A stretch of DNA of 50,855 bases from Phytobacter massiliensis JC163 (lineage in GTDB: Bacteria > Pseudomonadota > Gammaproteobacteria > Enterobacterales > Enterobacteriaceae), in the NCBI RefSeq assembly GCF_000321045.1, contig NZ_HE578947.1, positions 473,700 to 524,554 on the forward strand, in the 5' to 3' direction. The position numbers and the translations under genes were made by a program. Under the pieces are notes generated by a model. The model saw only the letters and a list, made by a program, of their open reading frames with translations. It was not told the origin of the DNA and made no database searches. Below, in pieces: positions 37,418-49,884 of this stretch. Positions within the stretch are counted from its first letter, which is position 1, and every line of letters starts with the position of its first letter.

Positions 37418-38671
37418 ATGTTTGATAATGTCAATGTCGATAGCTGTAAAACAATGGGCTGTCGCAATCTGGGCATAATAAATAGCCCGGATTACCTTTT
37501 ACAGGGCAATAATGTCCTCTGCCGGGAATGTGGTTTTCTGTTTCCTCTTATCTCCTCTAATGCATTAAACCTTTTTCGCCGGGCGGTAAATCATGGCTGG
37601 AAAGGGCTGATTAAACAGTGTCCCGGCTGCGGCGGTTATTCATTAAAGCGACACGGGTTTTCCCGGCAGGGTGAGCAGCGCATGCTGTGCCGCCTCTGCA
37701 ATAAAACCTTTATCGCGGCGAAAAAGGCCGTGGCCTCGCCCCGGCAGACGCAGCTGGCGGCGCTGATTCAGGCCGGTACTTCCTTGCAGGATATTCGCAC
37801 AGCCCTTGCCATCGACAGCACCACGCTCAGGCGTGAACTGGCGCACCTTTCTTACCAGGGCCGCCAGGAGGGCAGTCGGTTCAGCTTCCCCTGTGATATC
37901 GCGCTGAGCACCCGCGCGTTTACCGTCAGGTTTAACGGCAGCGATAGTCTGTTGTATGTATTGGTGACCGTTGAAGAAGGCTCCGGCCATGTCGTGGCGC
38001 TCTCAACAAACTACGCTTCCCAGCCCGTGGAAGCCGAATATCAGTACCGCTCCCGGTATGAAGAACGTCTACCGCCAGGGACGCTGACTCACCTGGTGCA
38101 GCGTAAAGAGGCGCTCACAATGCGCCGTCAGGGGGCGCTGTATGATATTGATTACGGTCCCGCAGCATTGCACTGCCACGATCGGGGCATGCTGGTGAAG
38201 CCGGTATTGCCTGCCTATCGCCATTTTGAACTGGTGCATAAGCTTACCGATGAACGCGCACTCAACGTTCAGCACTATCTGGATCAGGAGTGCTTTATTT
38301 TTGGCGGCTGTCTGATGGCCAACGTCAACGATATTCACCAGGGGCGCTGTCATATTGCTTTTGTCAGAGAGCGGGGGACAACGCCGCCGCGCCTGGATAT
38401 GCCGCCGCGCCTTTTTCTCAGCGGCGGAATTCGCAATAATGTCTGGCGCGCTTTCTCAACGCGGGACTATTCGCTGGCCGTCTGTAACCTGACCGGCAAT
38501 AAAAAAACCCGCCATCTGCGCTACGCGACACTGCGCGGCGCCACGGCTTTTATCCAGTTTATTCAGTCACATCCATTCCTTCCCTACCTTAACGGTATGT
38601 CCCCCGGCAACGTAACGCTTGTGCTTGAACATCTGCGCCACGCCTGGAACAGTCGCCTCCCGGAAGCATAG
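37418..38671 (+). CDS. Protein with tandem zinc ribbons and helix-turn-helix, IS1 InsA-like N-terminus
   Basis: A 417-residue protein of unknown function. Two four-cysteine ribbons are seen: Cys10, 15, 35, 38 and Cys68, 71, 91, 94. The second (CPGCGGYSLKRHGFSRQGEQ then MLCRLCNKTF) resembles the zinc finger of IS1 InsA. A helix-turn-helix-like stretch follows (about 105-135, LAALIQAGTSLQDIRTALAIDS). The remaining 280 residues have no motif I recognise; no full DDE transposase signature or IS ends were found. Related proteins sit near sulfatase genes before nhaA in Salmonella, as I recall. I infer a DNA-binding protein derived from a transposase, perhaps regulating the sulfatase operon. Confidence 0.8.
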   Translation: MFDNVNVDSCKTMGCRNLGIINSPDYLLQGNNVLCRECGFLFPLISSNALNLFRRAVNHGWKGLIKQCPGCGGYSLKRHGFSRQGEQRMLCRLCNKTFIAAKKAVASPRQTQLAALIQAGTSLQDIRTALAIDSTTLRRELAHLSYQGRQEGSRFSFPCDIALSTRAFTVRFNGSDSLLYVLVTVEEGSGHVVALSTNYASQPVEAEYQYRSRYEERLPPGTLTHLVQRKEALTMRRQGALYDIDYGPAALHCHDRGMLVKPVLPAYRHFELVHKLTDERALNVQHYLDQECFIFGGCLMANVNDIHQGRCHIAFVRERGTTPPRLDMPPRLFLSGGIRNNVWRAFSTRDYSLAVCNLTGNKKTRHLRYATLRGATAFIQFIQSHPFLPYLNGMSPGNVTLVLEHLRHAWNSRLPEA

Positions 38672-38780
38672 CTTTGCTCGTAAAAAACGAACTATAATGC
38701 AGTAATAAACTTGTTTTTTCGATTTATCAGGCTGATTAAGATAGTTTTACCGATGTATTAGCCATAAAGAGAGATTAAAA

Positions 38781-39955
38781 GTGAAACATCTGCAGCGTTT
38801 TTTTAGTAGTGACGCTTCCGGAGGCATCATTCTTATCATCGCCGCGGCGCTGGCTATGCTGCTGGCGAACATGGGAGCGACCAGCGGCCTGTATCACTCA
38901 TTTCTGGAAACGCCTGTCCAGCTGCGCGTTGGTGCGCTTGAAATCAATAAGAACATGCTGCTGTGGATCAACGATGCGCTGATGGCGGTCTTCTTCCTGC
39001 TGATTGGCCTGGAGGTAAAGCGCGAGATGCTCCAGGGGGCGCTGGCCAGCCGTCGGCAGGCTGTCTTCCCCATTATCGCAGCGCTGGGCGGCATGGTTGT
39101 TCCCGCGCTGGTTTACCTGGCCTTTAACGCCCAGGACCCCATCGCCAGAGAGGGGTGGGCTATCCCTGCGGCCACCGATATTGCCTTTGCTCTCGGCGTG
39201 CTTGCCCTGCTGGGAAGCCGGGTTCCCCGGCCCTGAAAATCTTCCTGATGGCGCTGGCGATTATCGACGACCTGGGGGCGATTGTTATCATCGCGCTCTT
39301 CTACACCAACGATCTGTCGGTGCTGTCGTTGATTATTGCCGCGGCGGCCATCGTCGTGCTTGTCGCCCTGAACCTGAGCGGCGTGCGGCGTACCGGGATC
39401 TACATTCTGGTGGGCACGATACTGTGGACCGCCGTACTGAAATCCGGCGTGCACGCCACGCTTGCCGGGGTCATCATTGGCTTTATGATCCCGCTTAAAG
39501 AGCGTGACGGTAAATCTCCGGCGAAACAGCTTGAGCATATTCTGCACCCGTGGGTCTCTTTTTTGATTCTGCCGCTGTTTGCTTTCGCCAACGCTGGCGT
39601 GTCGCTTAAGGGCGTTACGCTCGAAGGACTGACCTCGCTGCTGCCGCTGGGGATTATCGCCGGGCTGTTTATTGGTAAGCCGGTGGGGATTAGCGCATTC
39701 TGCTGGCTCGCGTTGAAACTCAAATGGGCGACGTTGCCGGAAGGGACATCAATGCGGCAAATTATGGCGGTAGGGATCCTGTGCGGTATTGGTTTTACCA
39801 TGTCGATCTTTATTGCCTCTCTGGCCTTCGCCAGCGTCGAGCCTGAATTGATCAACTGGGCCAAGCTTAGCATCTTAATCGGCTCGGTTTTATCGGCGGT
39901 CACGGGTTACCTCATATTGCGCAAGCGCGCAGTCAACCCCGCCCGGGCAGCATAA
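38781..39955 (+). pseudogene. nhaA: Na+/H+ antiporter NhaA, interrupted by a one-base frameshift
   Basis: The sequence matches E. coli NhaA (388 residues) along its whole length, but in two frames. Residues 1-149 read from 38781 until GSRVP; the frame then reads RP and stops at 39234-39236. The rest continues in another frame as [18 protein letters not shown] (with the key Asp163-Asp164 pair) to 39955. The expected coding bases CCC-CTG-GCC read CCC-CGG-CC here, so one T is missing after 39228. Either the gene is broken or the base was lost in sequencing. If real, a truncated 151-residue product lacking the ion-binding site is made. nhaR follows and is intact. Confidence 0.93.
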
Positions 39956-39963
39956 TTTTTTAG

Positions 39964-39985
39964 GGAGAGCCTGCCACGGCTCTCC
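39964..39985 (+). other. Hairpin between nhaA and nhaR
   Basis: GGAGAGCC-TGCCAC-GGCTCTCC follows the nhaA stop. There is no strong T tract, so it may be a processing or stabilising structure rather than a full terminator. Confidence 0.5.
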
Positions 39986-40007
39986 GGCATTTATCAGGGA
40001 GTGAAAC

Positions 40008-40898
40008 ATGTCGCATATTAATTACAACCATCTCTATTATTTCTGGCACGTCTACAAGGAAGGGTCTGTGGTTGGGGCGGCTGAGGCGCTCTATCTTACG
40101 CCGCAGACCATTACCGGGCAGATCAAAGCGCTGGAAGAACGCCTGCAGGGCAAACTGTTTAAGCGTAAGGGAAGGGGGCTGGAGCCCAGCGAACTGGGAG
40201 AGCTGGTGTTCCGCTACGCCGATCGCATGTTCACCTTAAGCCAGGAGATGCTGGATATTGTCAACTACCGCAAAGAGGCCAGCGTGCTGTTTGACGTTGG
40301 CGTGGCCGACGCCTTATCAAAACGGCTGGTGAGCGGCGTGCTGGATGCCGTGATCGTTGAAGATGAACAAATTCATCTGCGCTGTTTTGAATCTACCCAT
40401 GAGATGCTGCTGGAGCAGCTTAGCCAGCATAAGCTGGATATGATCATCTCAGACTGCCCCATCGATTCTACCCAGCAGGAGGGGCTGTTCTCAGTGAAAA
40501 TCGGCGAATGCAGCGTCAGCTTCTGGTGTATGAACCCGCCGGAGAAACCCTTTCCCGCCTGCCTTGAGGAGCGGCGTCTGCTGATCCCCGGCAGGCGCTC
40601 TATGCTGGGCCGAAAAATTCTGAACTGGTTGAACTCGCAGGGGCTGAAGGTGGAGATCCTCGGCGAGTTTGACGATGCGGCGCTGATGAAAGCGTTCGGC
40701 GCGGCGCATAACGCCATTTTTGTCGCCCCCACGCTCTATATGAACGATTTATATAACGATGACGCTGTCACCGAAATTGGGCGGATAGATAACGTGATGG
40801 AGGAGTATCACGCTATTTTTGCCGAGCGCATGATCCAGCATCCTGCGGTGCAGCGTATCTGTAACCGCGACTACTCGGCGCTGTTCCGCAGCAGCTGA
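40008..40898 (+). CDS. nhaR: LysR-family regulator NhaR
   Basis: A 296-residue LysR regulator, close to E. coli NhaR (301). The helix-turn-helix ([28 protein letters not shown]) lies at about residues 18-45, then the effector domain. In E. coli it activates nhaA and osmC in response to sodium. It remains intact although nhaA carries a frameshift here. Confidence 0.96.
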   Translation: MSHINYNHLYYFWHVYKEGSVVGAAEALYLTPQTITGQIKALEERLQGKLFKRKGRGLEPSELGELVFRYADRMFTLSQEMLDIVNYRKEASVLFDVGVADALSKRLVSGVLDAVIVEDEQIHLRCFESTHEMLLEQLSQHKLDMIISDCPIDSTQQEGLFSVKIGECSVSFWCMNPPEKPFPACLEERRLLIPGRRSMLGRKILNWLNSQGLKVEILGEFDDAALMKAFGAAHNAIFVAPTLYMNDLYNDDAVTEIGRIDNVMEEYHAIFAERMIQHPAVQRICNRDYSALFRSS

Positions 40899-40948
40899 CC
40901 CGCCATATTTCGCTCTGCGCCGAAGTATGTTTTTACCCGCGCGATAAA

Positions 40949-40978
40949 GTTATCCCTCTTATCAACGAGAGGGATAAC
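40949..40978. promoter_or_regulatory. Perfect inverted repeat overlapping the ribosome-binding site of the monooxygenase gene
   Basis: GTTATCCCTCT and AGAGGGATAAC (11 bases each, 8-base loop) end 2 bases before the ATG at 40981. The right arm contains the Shine-Dalgarno AGAGGG. At the DNA level it could be an ArsR-family operator; at the RNA level it would sequester the ribosome-binding site. Confidence 0.6.
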
Positions 40979-40980
40979 CC

Positions 40981-41292
40981 ATGATTGCCGTACTTTTTGA
41001 AGCGAACGCCATTGAATCGCAGCAGGCGCGCTACCTGCAACTGGCGGCGGAACTCAAGCCGCTACTTGCCGATATTGATGGCTTTATTGCCATAGAACGT
41101 TTTCAGAGCCTCGCCACGCCGGGAAAAATTCTTTCCCTCTCCTGGTGGCGCGATGAAGAGGCTATCTCCCAGTGGCGGCAGAACCTGTGCCACCGTGCCG
41201 CCCAGGCGGAAGGGCGCGACGCTATTTTCTCTTCTTACCACATCCGCATCGCCCGTCTTGAACGTGAATACACCTCAGCAGAGCGGGGCTAA
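40981..41292 (+). CDS. Antibiotic biosynthesis monooxygenase (ABM) fold protein
   Basis: A 103-residue dimeric alpha-beta barrel type protein, with the pattern [42 protein letters not shown] and [15 protein letters not shown] typical of ABM/YgiN-like proteins (the WW...WR helix is common in the family). No cofactor motif is expected. The function, perhaps oxidation of a quinone or aromatic, is inferred from the family only. First gene of a three-gene cassette with an ACT protein 4 bases downstream and an ArsR regulator. Confidence 0.75.
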   Translation: MIAVLFEANAIESQQARYLQLAAELKPLLADIDGFIAIERFQSLATPGKILSLSWWRDEEAISQWRQNLCHRAAQAEGRDAIFSSYHIRIARLEREYTSAERG

Positions 41293-41296
41293 GAAT

Positions 41297-41695
41297 ATGT
41301 ATGATATTCATGTTATTTTAGCTAACGCGCCGGGCGAGCTGGCAAGACTGGGCCGAACGCTGGGCAACCACGGCGTGGGCCTGGAAGGCGGCGGCGTCTT
41401 TACCTGCCGGGAAGAAGCCCATGCGCATTTTCTGGTAGAGGAGGGCGTTAAAGCTAAAGCGGTGCTGGAGGCGCACGGTTTTATGGTCGCCGGGCTTTAT
41501 CAGCCGCTAATCCGCAAGCTCAGACAGGAGCGCCCCGGCGAACTGGGGGCGATTGCCGCCGCGCTGGCGGAACGGGGCGTGAATATTGTCGTGCAGTACA
41601 GCGATCACGCTAACCGGCTCATCCTGGTGACCGATAACCATAGCGTCGCCTGCGAGGCGACAGAACCCTGGGCAAACTATGCATCTCTCTCCTGA
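41297..41695 (+). CDS. Tandem ACT-domain protein
   Basis: A 132-residue protein made of two ACT-like repeats. Repeat one is [26 protein letters not shown] (residues about 7-32) and repeat two is [23 protein letters not shown] (about 76-98). The PGEL motifs mark the ligand-binding loop. Such stand-alone ACT proteins bind amino acids or other small ligands. The ATG at 41297 follows the monooxygenase stop by 4 bases; the longer open frame from 41153 is an overlap with that gene. Its end overlaps the ArsR gene by 17 bases, showing one transcript. Confidence 0.8.
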   Translation: MYDIHVILANAPGELARLGRTLGNHGVGLEGGGVFTCREEAHAHFLVEEGVKAKAVLEAHGFMVAGLYQPLIRKLRQERPGELGAIAAALAERGVNIVVQYSDHANRLILVTDNHSVACEATEPWANYASLS

Positions 41696-42380
41696 ACAGC
41701 TGGCCGACGACGGCCATTTAGAGAAGGCCCTGGCGGAGATTGCCGCCGCCATGGCCGATCCCTCACGTATTAAGATGCTCTGTGCGCTGATGGATGGCCG
41801 GTCCTGGACGGCGACAGAACTGGGGGCGGTAGCGGGCGTCGCTGCTTCCACCGCCAGCGGCCATCTCAACCGGCTGGTCTTAAGCCAGCTTGTCACCTTT
41901 CTTTCCCAGGGGCGTCATCGCTATTATCGTCTCGCCGGGCCGGATATCGCCCGGTTGATAGAGACGATGATGGGCGTCTCCTGGCGTCGCGTCACGCCAC
42001 CCGTCACGCGAACCCCGCTGGCGCTGCGCCATGCCCGTACCTGCTACGACCACCTCGCTGGTGAAGTGGCGGTGGCTATCTATGATGCGCTTGTGGAAAA
42101 AAACTGGCTGACACAGGACGGTGCGGCGATTACCGCAGCGGGCGCGGACTTTTTTGCCGGAATGGGTATGCCTGTGGCGGGAAAATTAACCCGCAAACCC
42201 TGCTGCGCCTGTCTGGACTGGAGCGAAAGGCGGTTTCACCTTGGCGGGCAGGCGGGGGCGCTGCTGCTGGCATATTTTGAGAAAAAGGGCTGGCTTACGC
42301 GGACGCCGGGGTTTCGGGAAGTAACATTTACCTCGGGCGGGCGACGGGCGTTGCGGTCATTACTGGATATCGCCTGCTAG
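41679..42380 (+). CDS. ArsR-family transcriptional regulator with cysteine-rich C-terminal domain
   Basis: A 233-residue protein. Residues about 14-90 form a winged helix of the ArsR type ([46 protein letters not shown]). The C-terminal half has [17 protein letters not shown] and a cluster Cys175, Cys176, Cys178 in [14 protein letters not shown], which could bind metal or sense oxidants. Typical ArsR proteins are only about 100 residues, so this is the long form. It overlaps the ACT gene by 17 bases and probably controls this cassette. Confidence 0.85.
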   Translation: MHLSPEQLADDGHLEKALAEIAAAMADPSRIKMLCALMDGRSWTATELGAVAGVAASTASGHLNRLVLSQLVTFLSQGRHRYYRLAGPDIARLIETMMGVSWRRVTPPVTRTPLALRHARTCYDHLAGEVAVAIYDALVEKNWLTQDGAAITAAGADFFAGMGMPVAGKLTRKPCCACLDWSERRFHLGGQAGALLLAYFEKKGWLTRTPGFREVTFTSGGRRALRSLLDIAC

Positions 42381-42390
42381 CCGCAGGCAT

Positions 42391-42414
42391 AAAAAAACCC
42401 GCTTTACGCGGGTT
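42391..42414 (-). terminator. Terminator of rpsT
   Basis: ACCCGC-TTTAC-GCGGGT; on the minus strand the hairpin is followed by seven U. It lies 27 bases past the rpsT stop, and also just after the convergent ArsR gene. Confidence 0.9.
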
Positions 42415-42441
42415 CTTTCACAAAGTACAACAAGCGGGCGA

Positions 42442-42726
<285 letters not shown>

Positions 42727-42808
42727 CTATTGTGGACAATTCAAAGGCCGAGGAATATGCCCTTTTAGCCTTCTTTTGTCAATGGATTTGTGCAAATAAG
42801 CGCCGCTA

Positions 42809-43027
42809 GTGTACGACGCTACGTTACGTAGTGATGGCGCAGGATTCTACCAGCTTGCGGGCTTCGAATACAGCTTTTCCACGATAAAAAATCACCCTGT
42901 AGGGCAGTTTTTCATCCCAAAGAACGCCAGCGTGATGAAATCCTTCTCCTTTCTGGCGGCCAGGGGCAATCGTCGGTTAACGTCGCCCGTTGTACAAGGT
43001 ATACTCGGGCGATTTTCACTGTTTTGA
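42809..43027 (+). CDS. yaaY: Small protein YaaY (doubtful)
   Basis: A 72-residue frame starting with GTG whose translation resembles E. coli YaaY: LRSDGAGFYQLAG, EYSFS, NRRLT and the end VQGILGRFSLF. It lies between rpsT and ribF and stops 7 bases before the ribF ATG. There is no good ribosome-binding site. The similarity could come from conserved promoter DNA of rpsT and ribF, so it may not be coding. Confidence 0.4.
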   Translation: MYDATLRSDGAGFYQLAGFEYSFSTIKNHPVGQFFIPKNASVMKSFSFLAARGNRRLTSPVVQGILGRFSLF

Positions 43028-43034
43028 GCCAGAC

Positions 43035-43973
43035 ATGAAGCTGATACGCGGCATACATAATCTCAGCCAGGCACCGCACGGGTGTGTGCTGACTATTGGT
43101 AATTTCGACGGCGTACACCGCGGCCACCAGGCGCTTTTACAAGGGCTTTGCGAAGAGGGCCGCGCGCGTGGACTGCCTGTCGTGGTGATGATATTCGAGC
43201 CGCAGCCGCTTGAACTGTTCGCGGGGGACAAATCGCCCGCGCGCCTGACGCGGCTGCGTGAAAAGCTGCGCCTGCTGGCGCAGTGCGGCGTGGATTACGT
43301 ACTGTGCGTACGTTTTGACCGCCGTTTCGCCGCCTTAACGGCGCAGGCGTTCGTGAGTGATTTGCTGGTGGATAAGCTCGGCGTGAAATTTCTGGCCGTG
43401 GGCGACGACTTCCGTTTTGGCGCTGGTCGCCAGGGGGATTTCTTGTTATTACAGACAGCCGGGCAAAAATACGGTTTTGACGTCACCAGTACGCAGACCT
43501 TCTGCTCGGGCGGCGCTCGCGTCAGCAGCACGGCGGTCCGCCAGGCGCTGTCTGACGACGACCTTACGCTGGCAGAAGCGCTGCTGGGCCATCCGTTCAG
43601 CATCTCAGGGCGGGTGGTGCACGGCGATGCGCTGGGGCGCACCATAGGTTTTCCGACGGCGAATATACCGCTGCGCCGTCAGGTTTCCCCTGTTAAAGGG
43701 GTTTATGCGGTTGAAGTGGCAGGATTAGGCGATACGCTACTGCCCGGCGTGGCCAATATCGGCACCCGGCCAACGGTCGCCGGCGTTCGTCAGCAGCTGG
43801 AAGTTCACCTGTTGGATATTGCAATGGACCTCTACGGACGCCATATAGATGTAGTGCTGCGTAAAAAAATACGCAATGAGCAGCGATTCACCTCGCTCGA
43901 TGAGCTAAAGGCGCAAATCGCAAAAGATGAGTTAACGGCCCGTGAATTTTTTGGGCTAACAAAACCGGCTTAA
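43035..43973 (+). CDS. ribF: Bifunctional riboflavin kinase / FMN adenylyltransferase RibF
   Basis: A 312-residue enzyme making FMN and FAD from riboflavin. The N-terminal adenylyltransferase has IGNFDGVHRGHQ (about residues 21-32); the C-terminal kinase has GRTIGFPTANI near 200. The ATG at 43035 was chosen over a longer upstream frame because it gives the E. coli start MKLIRGIHNLSQ. ileS follows by 33 bases. Confidence 0.97.
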   Translation: MKLIRGIHNLSQAPHGCVLTIGNFDGVHRGHQALLQGLCEEGRARGLPVVVMIFEPQPLELFAGDKSPARLTRLREKLRLLAQCGVDYVLCVRFDRRFAALTAQAFVSDLLVDKLGVKFLAVGDDFRFGAGRQGDFLLLQTAGQKYGFDVTSTQTFCSGGARVSSTAVRQALSDDDLTLAEALLGHPFSISGRVVHGDALGRTIGFPTANIPLRRQVSPVKGVYAVEVAGLGDTLLPGVANIGTRPTVAGVRQQLEVHLLDIAMDLYGRHIDVVLRKKIRNEQRFTSLDELKAQIAKDELTAREFFGLTKPA

Positions 43974-44006
43974 CGGCTGAGTTAAAAATACGGAACCGAG
44001 AATCTG

Positions 44007-46855
<2,849 letters not shown>

Positions 46856-46856
<1 letters not shown>

Positions 46857-47356
46857 TGAGTAAACCGATCTTTTCAACAGGGCTACGCTGGTTGTGGCTG
46901 GTAGTGGTCGTGCTGATTATCGATCTGGGCAGCAAGTTCCTTATCCTCCAGCACTTTGCGCTGGGGGATACGGTGCCGCTGTTTCCGTCGCTTAATCTGC
47001 ATTATGCGCGTAACTATGGGGCGGCGTTCAGCTTCCTCGCCGATAGCGGCGGCTGGCAGCGCTGGTTCTTCGCAGGTATCGCGATTGGTATCTCCGTGGT
47101 GCTGGCGGTGCTGATGTACCGTTCAAAAGCGTCTCAGAAGCTGAACAACATTGCCTATGCGATGATTATCGGCGGCGCGCTGGGCAATCTGTTCGACCGC
47201 CTGTGGCACGGCTTTGTCGTCGACATGATCGACTTTTATGTCGGTAACTGGCATTTCGCCACCTTCAACCTTGCCGACAGCTTTATCTGCGTCGGCGCGG
47301 CGTTGATTGTGCTGGAAGGCTTTTTACCGAAAGCCGCTGTCAAAGAGCAGGCCTGA
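46856..47356 (+). CDS. lspA: Prolipoprotein signal peptidase LspA
   Basis: A 166-residue inner-membrane aspartyl protease with four membrane helices that removes lipoprotein signal peptides. The two catalytic aspartates lie in VVDMIDFY and FNLADSFI; the conserved NYGAAFSFL and [10 protein letters not shown] are present. Its ATG overlaps the ileS stop (TGATG). Confidence 0.98.
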
Positions 47357-47360
47357 AAAT

Positions 47361-47399
47361 GGTAGCCCGGACCAGGCGTGATGCCGCATCCGGGCTACC
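47361..47399. repeat. REP element between lspA and fkpB
   Basis: GGTAGCCCGGA at the left and its complement TCCGGGCTACC at the right frame CCAGGCGTGATGCCGCA: a REP palindrome inside the ribF-ispH operon, 5 bases after the lspA stop. Confidence 0.75.
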
Positions 47400-47434
47400 T
47401 CTACTACTTTCGCCGTGATAAAGGTTGTACCTGC

Positions 47435-47884
47435 ATGTCTAAATCAGTACAGAGTAACAGTGCGGTGCTGGTGCACTTCACCTTAAAGCTCGACGATGGC
47501 TCTACCGCAGAGTCTACCCGTAACAACGGCAAACCGGCGCTGTTTCGCCTGGGGGATGGTTCCCTGTCCGAAGGGCTGGAGCAGCATCTGCTGGGGCTGA
47601 AAGCGGGCGATAAAGCCACCTTTTCTCTGGAGCCGGATGCGGCCTTTGGCGTCTCAACGCCCGATCTGATCCAGTACTTCTCGCGTCGGGAATTTATGGA
47701 CGCGGGCGAGCCTTCAATCGGCGCAATCATGCTCTTTACCGCCATGGACGGTAGCGAGATGCCTGGCGTGATTCGTGAAATCAATGGCGACTCCATCACC
47801 GTTGACTTTAACCATCCTTTAGCCGGGCATACCGTTCATTTCGATATCGACGTGCTGGAAGTTGAACCGGCGCTGGAGGCGTAA
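47435..47884 (+). CDS. fkpB: FKBP-type peptidyl-prolyl isomerase FkpB (SlpA)
   Basis: A 149-residue FKBP with an insert-in-flap domain, catalysing proline cis-trans isomerisation and acting as chaperone. It contains [32 protein letters not shown] and [13 protein letters not shown]. The ATG at 47435 gives the E. coli length; an upstream ATG at 47378 is part of the REP region. ispH follows 1 base after its stop. Confidence 0.96.
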   Translation: MSKSVQSNSAVLVHFTLKLDDGSTAESTRNNGKPALFRLGDGSLSEGLEQHLLGLKAGDKATFSLEPDAAFGVSTPDLIQYFSRREFMDAGEPSIGAIMLFTAMDGSEMPGVIREINGDSITVDFNHPLAGHTVHFDIDVLEVEPALEA

Positions 47885-47885
47885 A

Positions 47886-48836
47886 ATGCAGATTCTGTTG
47901 GCCAACCCGCGCGGTTTTTGCGCTGGCGTAGACCGCGCTATCAGCATTGTTGAAAACGCGCTGGCTATTTACGGCGCGCCGATTTATGTCCGTCACGAAG
48001 TGGTGCATAACCGCTACGTGGTCGACAGCCTGCGCGAGCGCGGGGCAATTTTTATTGAGCAGATAAGCGAAGTGCCGGACGGCGCGATCCTGATCTTCTC
48101 GGCCCACGGCGTATCCCAGGCGGTACGTAACGAGGCGAAAAGCCGCGATTTAACGGTGTTTGACGCCACCTGCCCGCTGGTGACCAAAGTGCATATGGAA
48201 GTCGCCCGCGCCAGCCGTCGTGGCGAAGAGGCCATTCTGATAGGCCATGCCGGGCATCCCGAAGTGGAAGGCACGATGGGCCAGTACAGCAACCCGGCGG
48301 GCGGGATGTATCTGGTGGAGTCGCCGGAAGATGTGCAGACGCTGAATATCAAAGATGCCGGCAAGCTCTCGTTTATGACGCAAACCACCCTGTCGGTGGA
48401 TGACACTTCTGACGTTATCGACGCCCTGCGCGAGCGTTTCCCGAAAATTGTCGGGCCGCGTAAAGATGACATCTGCTACGCCACGACCAACCGCCAGGAA
48501 GCGGTACGCGCCCTGGCCGAACAGGCGGATGTGGTGCTGGTGGTCGGTTCAAAGAACTCCTCCAACTCCAACCGTCTGGCCGAACTGGCGCAGCGGATGG
48601 GCAAGGCGGCGTTTTTGATTGATGACGCCACCGATATCCAGGAAGAGTGGGTCAAAGCGGTTGCCTGCGTTGGGGTGACTGCGGGCGCTTCCGCCCCGGA
48701 TATCCTGGTGCAGAACGTTATTGCCCGCCTGCAGGAGCTGGGCGGCGGGGAGGCTATCCCGCTGGAAGGGCGCGAAGAGAATATCGTTTTCGAAGTGCCA
48801 AAAGAGCTGCGTGTGGATGTTCGTGAGGTTGAATAA
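47886..48836 (+). CDS. ispH: 4-hydroxy-3-methylbut-2-enyl diphosphate reductase IspH
   Basis: A 316-residue iron-sulfur enzyme for the last step of the MEP isoprenoid pathway. The cluster cysteines are seen in [10 protein letters not shown] (Cys12), DATCPLVTK (Cys96) and [11 protein letters not shown] (Cys197). The ATG at 47886 gives the E. coli length and start [12 protein letters not shown]. Confidence 0.98.
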   Translation: MQILLANPRGFCAGVDRAISIVENALAIYGAPIYVRHEVVHNRYVVDSLRERGAIFIEQISEVPDGAILIFSAHGVSQAVRNEAKSRDLTVFDATCPLVTKVHMEVARASRRGEEAILIGHAGHPEVEGTMGQYSNPAGGMYLVESPEDVQTLNIKDAGKLSFMTQTTLSVDDTSDVIDALRERFPKIVGPRKDDICYATTNRQEAVRALAEQADVVLVVGSKNSSNSNRLAELAQRMGKAAFLIDDATDIQEEWVKAVACVGVTAGASAPDILVQNVIARLQELGGGEAIPLEGREENIVFEVPKELRVDVREVE

Positions 48837-48864
48837 CCTTTCATCTGCCACCGTTTGCTAAAAT

Positions 48865-48889
48865 GCCAGGCCCTGCGCCTGGCTTTTTT
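48865..48889 (+). terminator. Terminator of the ispH operon
   Basis: GCCAGGC-CCTGC-GCCTGGC followed by six T, 28 bases after the ispH stop and before rihC. Confidence 0.9.
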
Positions 48890-48900
48890 ATGGAGAAAAA

Positions 48901-49815
48901 ATGCGTCTACCCATCATCCTTGATACCGATCCCGGCATTGACGATGCCGCGGCTATCGCCGCCGCGCTGTTCGCTCCTGAACTGGATCTGCAACTGCTGA
49001 CGACGGTCGCAGGAAATGTCTCCGTAGAAAAAACCACCCGCAACGCCCTGCAGCTGCTTCATTTCTGGAATGTGGATCTGCCCGTTGCCCAGGGGGCGGC
49101 TACGCCGTTGCTGCGCCCCCTCAGAGACGCGGCTTATGTGCACGGCGAGTCCGGTATGGAAGGGTATACGTTTGTCGAACATCAGCGGCAACTGCTGGAG
49201 AAACCCGCCTTTCAGGCGATACGCGATGTGCTGATACACGCGCCGGAGCCTGTCACCCTGGTTGCCATTGGCCCGCTTACCAACATCGCGCTGCTGATCA
49301 CCCACTATCCTGAATGCCTGTTCAACCTTCGTCGGCTGGTGATCATGGGCGGCTCCGCCGGGCGCGGGAATTTTACCCCCAACGCCGAGTTCAACATCGC
49401 TATCGATCCTGAGGCGGCGGCGAAAGTGTTTCAGAGCGGGCTTGAGATTGTGATGTGCGGGCTGGATGTCACCAATCAGGCTGTGCTGACCCCGGAGTAT
49501 CTCGCCACGCTACCCACGCTCAACCAGACCGGCAGAATGCTGCACGCGCTCTTTAGCCACTACCGTAGCGGCAGCATGAGCAGCGGGCTGCGAATGCACG
49601 ATCTGTGCGCCATTGCCTGGCTGGCGCGTCCGGAGATCTTTACCCTTAAGCCCTGTTTTGTGGCGGTGGAAACCCAGGGGGAGTGGACGTCCGGGACGAC
49701 AATGGTCGATATTGAAGGCAAACTGGGGCAACCGGCAAACGCGCAGGTGGCGCTGGGTATTGATGTGGAAGGATTCCAGCGCTGGGCGGCGGAAGTGATT
49801 GCGAGGGCGCCGTAG
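48901..49815 (+). CDS. rihC: Ribonucleoside hydrolase RihC
   Basis: A 304-residue nucleoside hydrolase that cleaves purine and pyrimidine ribonucleosides. The calcium-binding motif [12 protein letters not shown] is at residues 7-18; the conserved [20 protein letters not shown] and [10 protein letters not shown] follow. Same length as E. coli RihC. GGAG precedes the ATG. Confidence 0.96.
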   Translation: MRLPIILDTDPGIDDAAAIAAALFAPELDLQLLTTVAGNVSVEKTTRNALQLLHFWNVDLPVAQGAATPLLRPLRDAAYVHGESGMEGYTFVEHQRQLLEKPAFQAIRDVLIHAPEPVTLVAIGPLTNIALLITHYPECLFNLRRLVIMGGSAGRGNFTPNAEFNIAIDPEAAAKVFQSGLEIVMCGLDVTNQAVLTPEYLATLPTLNQTGRMLHALFSHYRSGSMSSGLRMHDLCAIAWLARPEIFTLKPCFVAVETQGEWTSGTTMVDIEGKLGQPANAQVALGIDVEGFQRWAAEVIARAP

Positions 49816-49884
49816 CCTGGCGATGACGCCTTTAACGACGCGACGCCGCCTAAAGTGGATTCACACATTATCATGGAGAGAACA

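Noticed and set aside
37418..38671. A complete IS1-type insertion sequence
   Set aside because: Only the InsA-like zinc ribbons are similar; no InsB-type catalytic part, terminal inverted repeats or target duplication were found.
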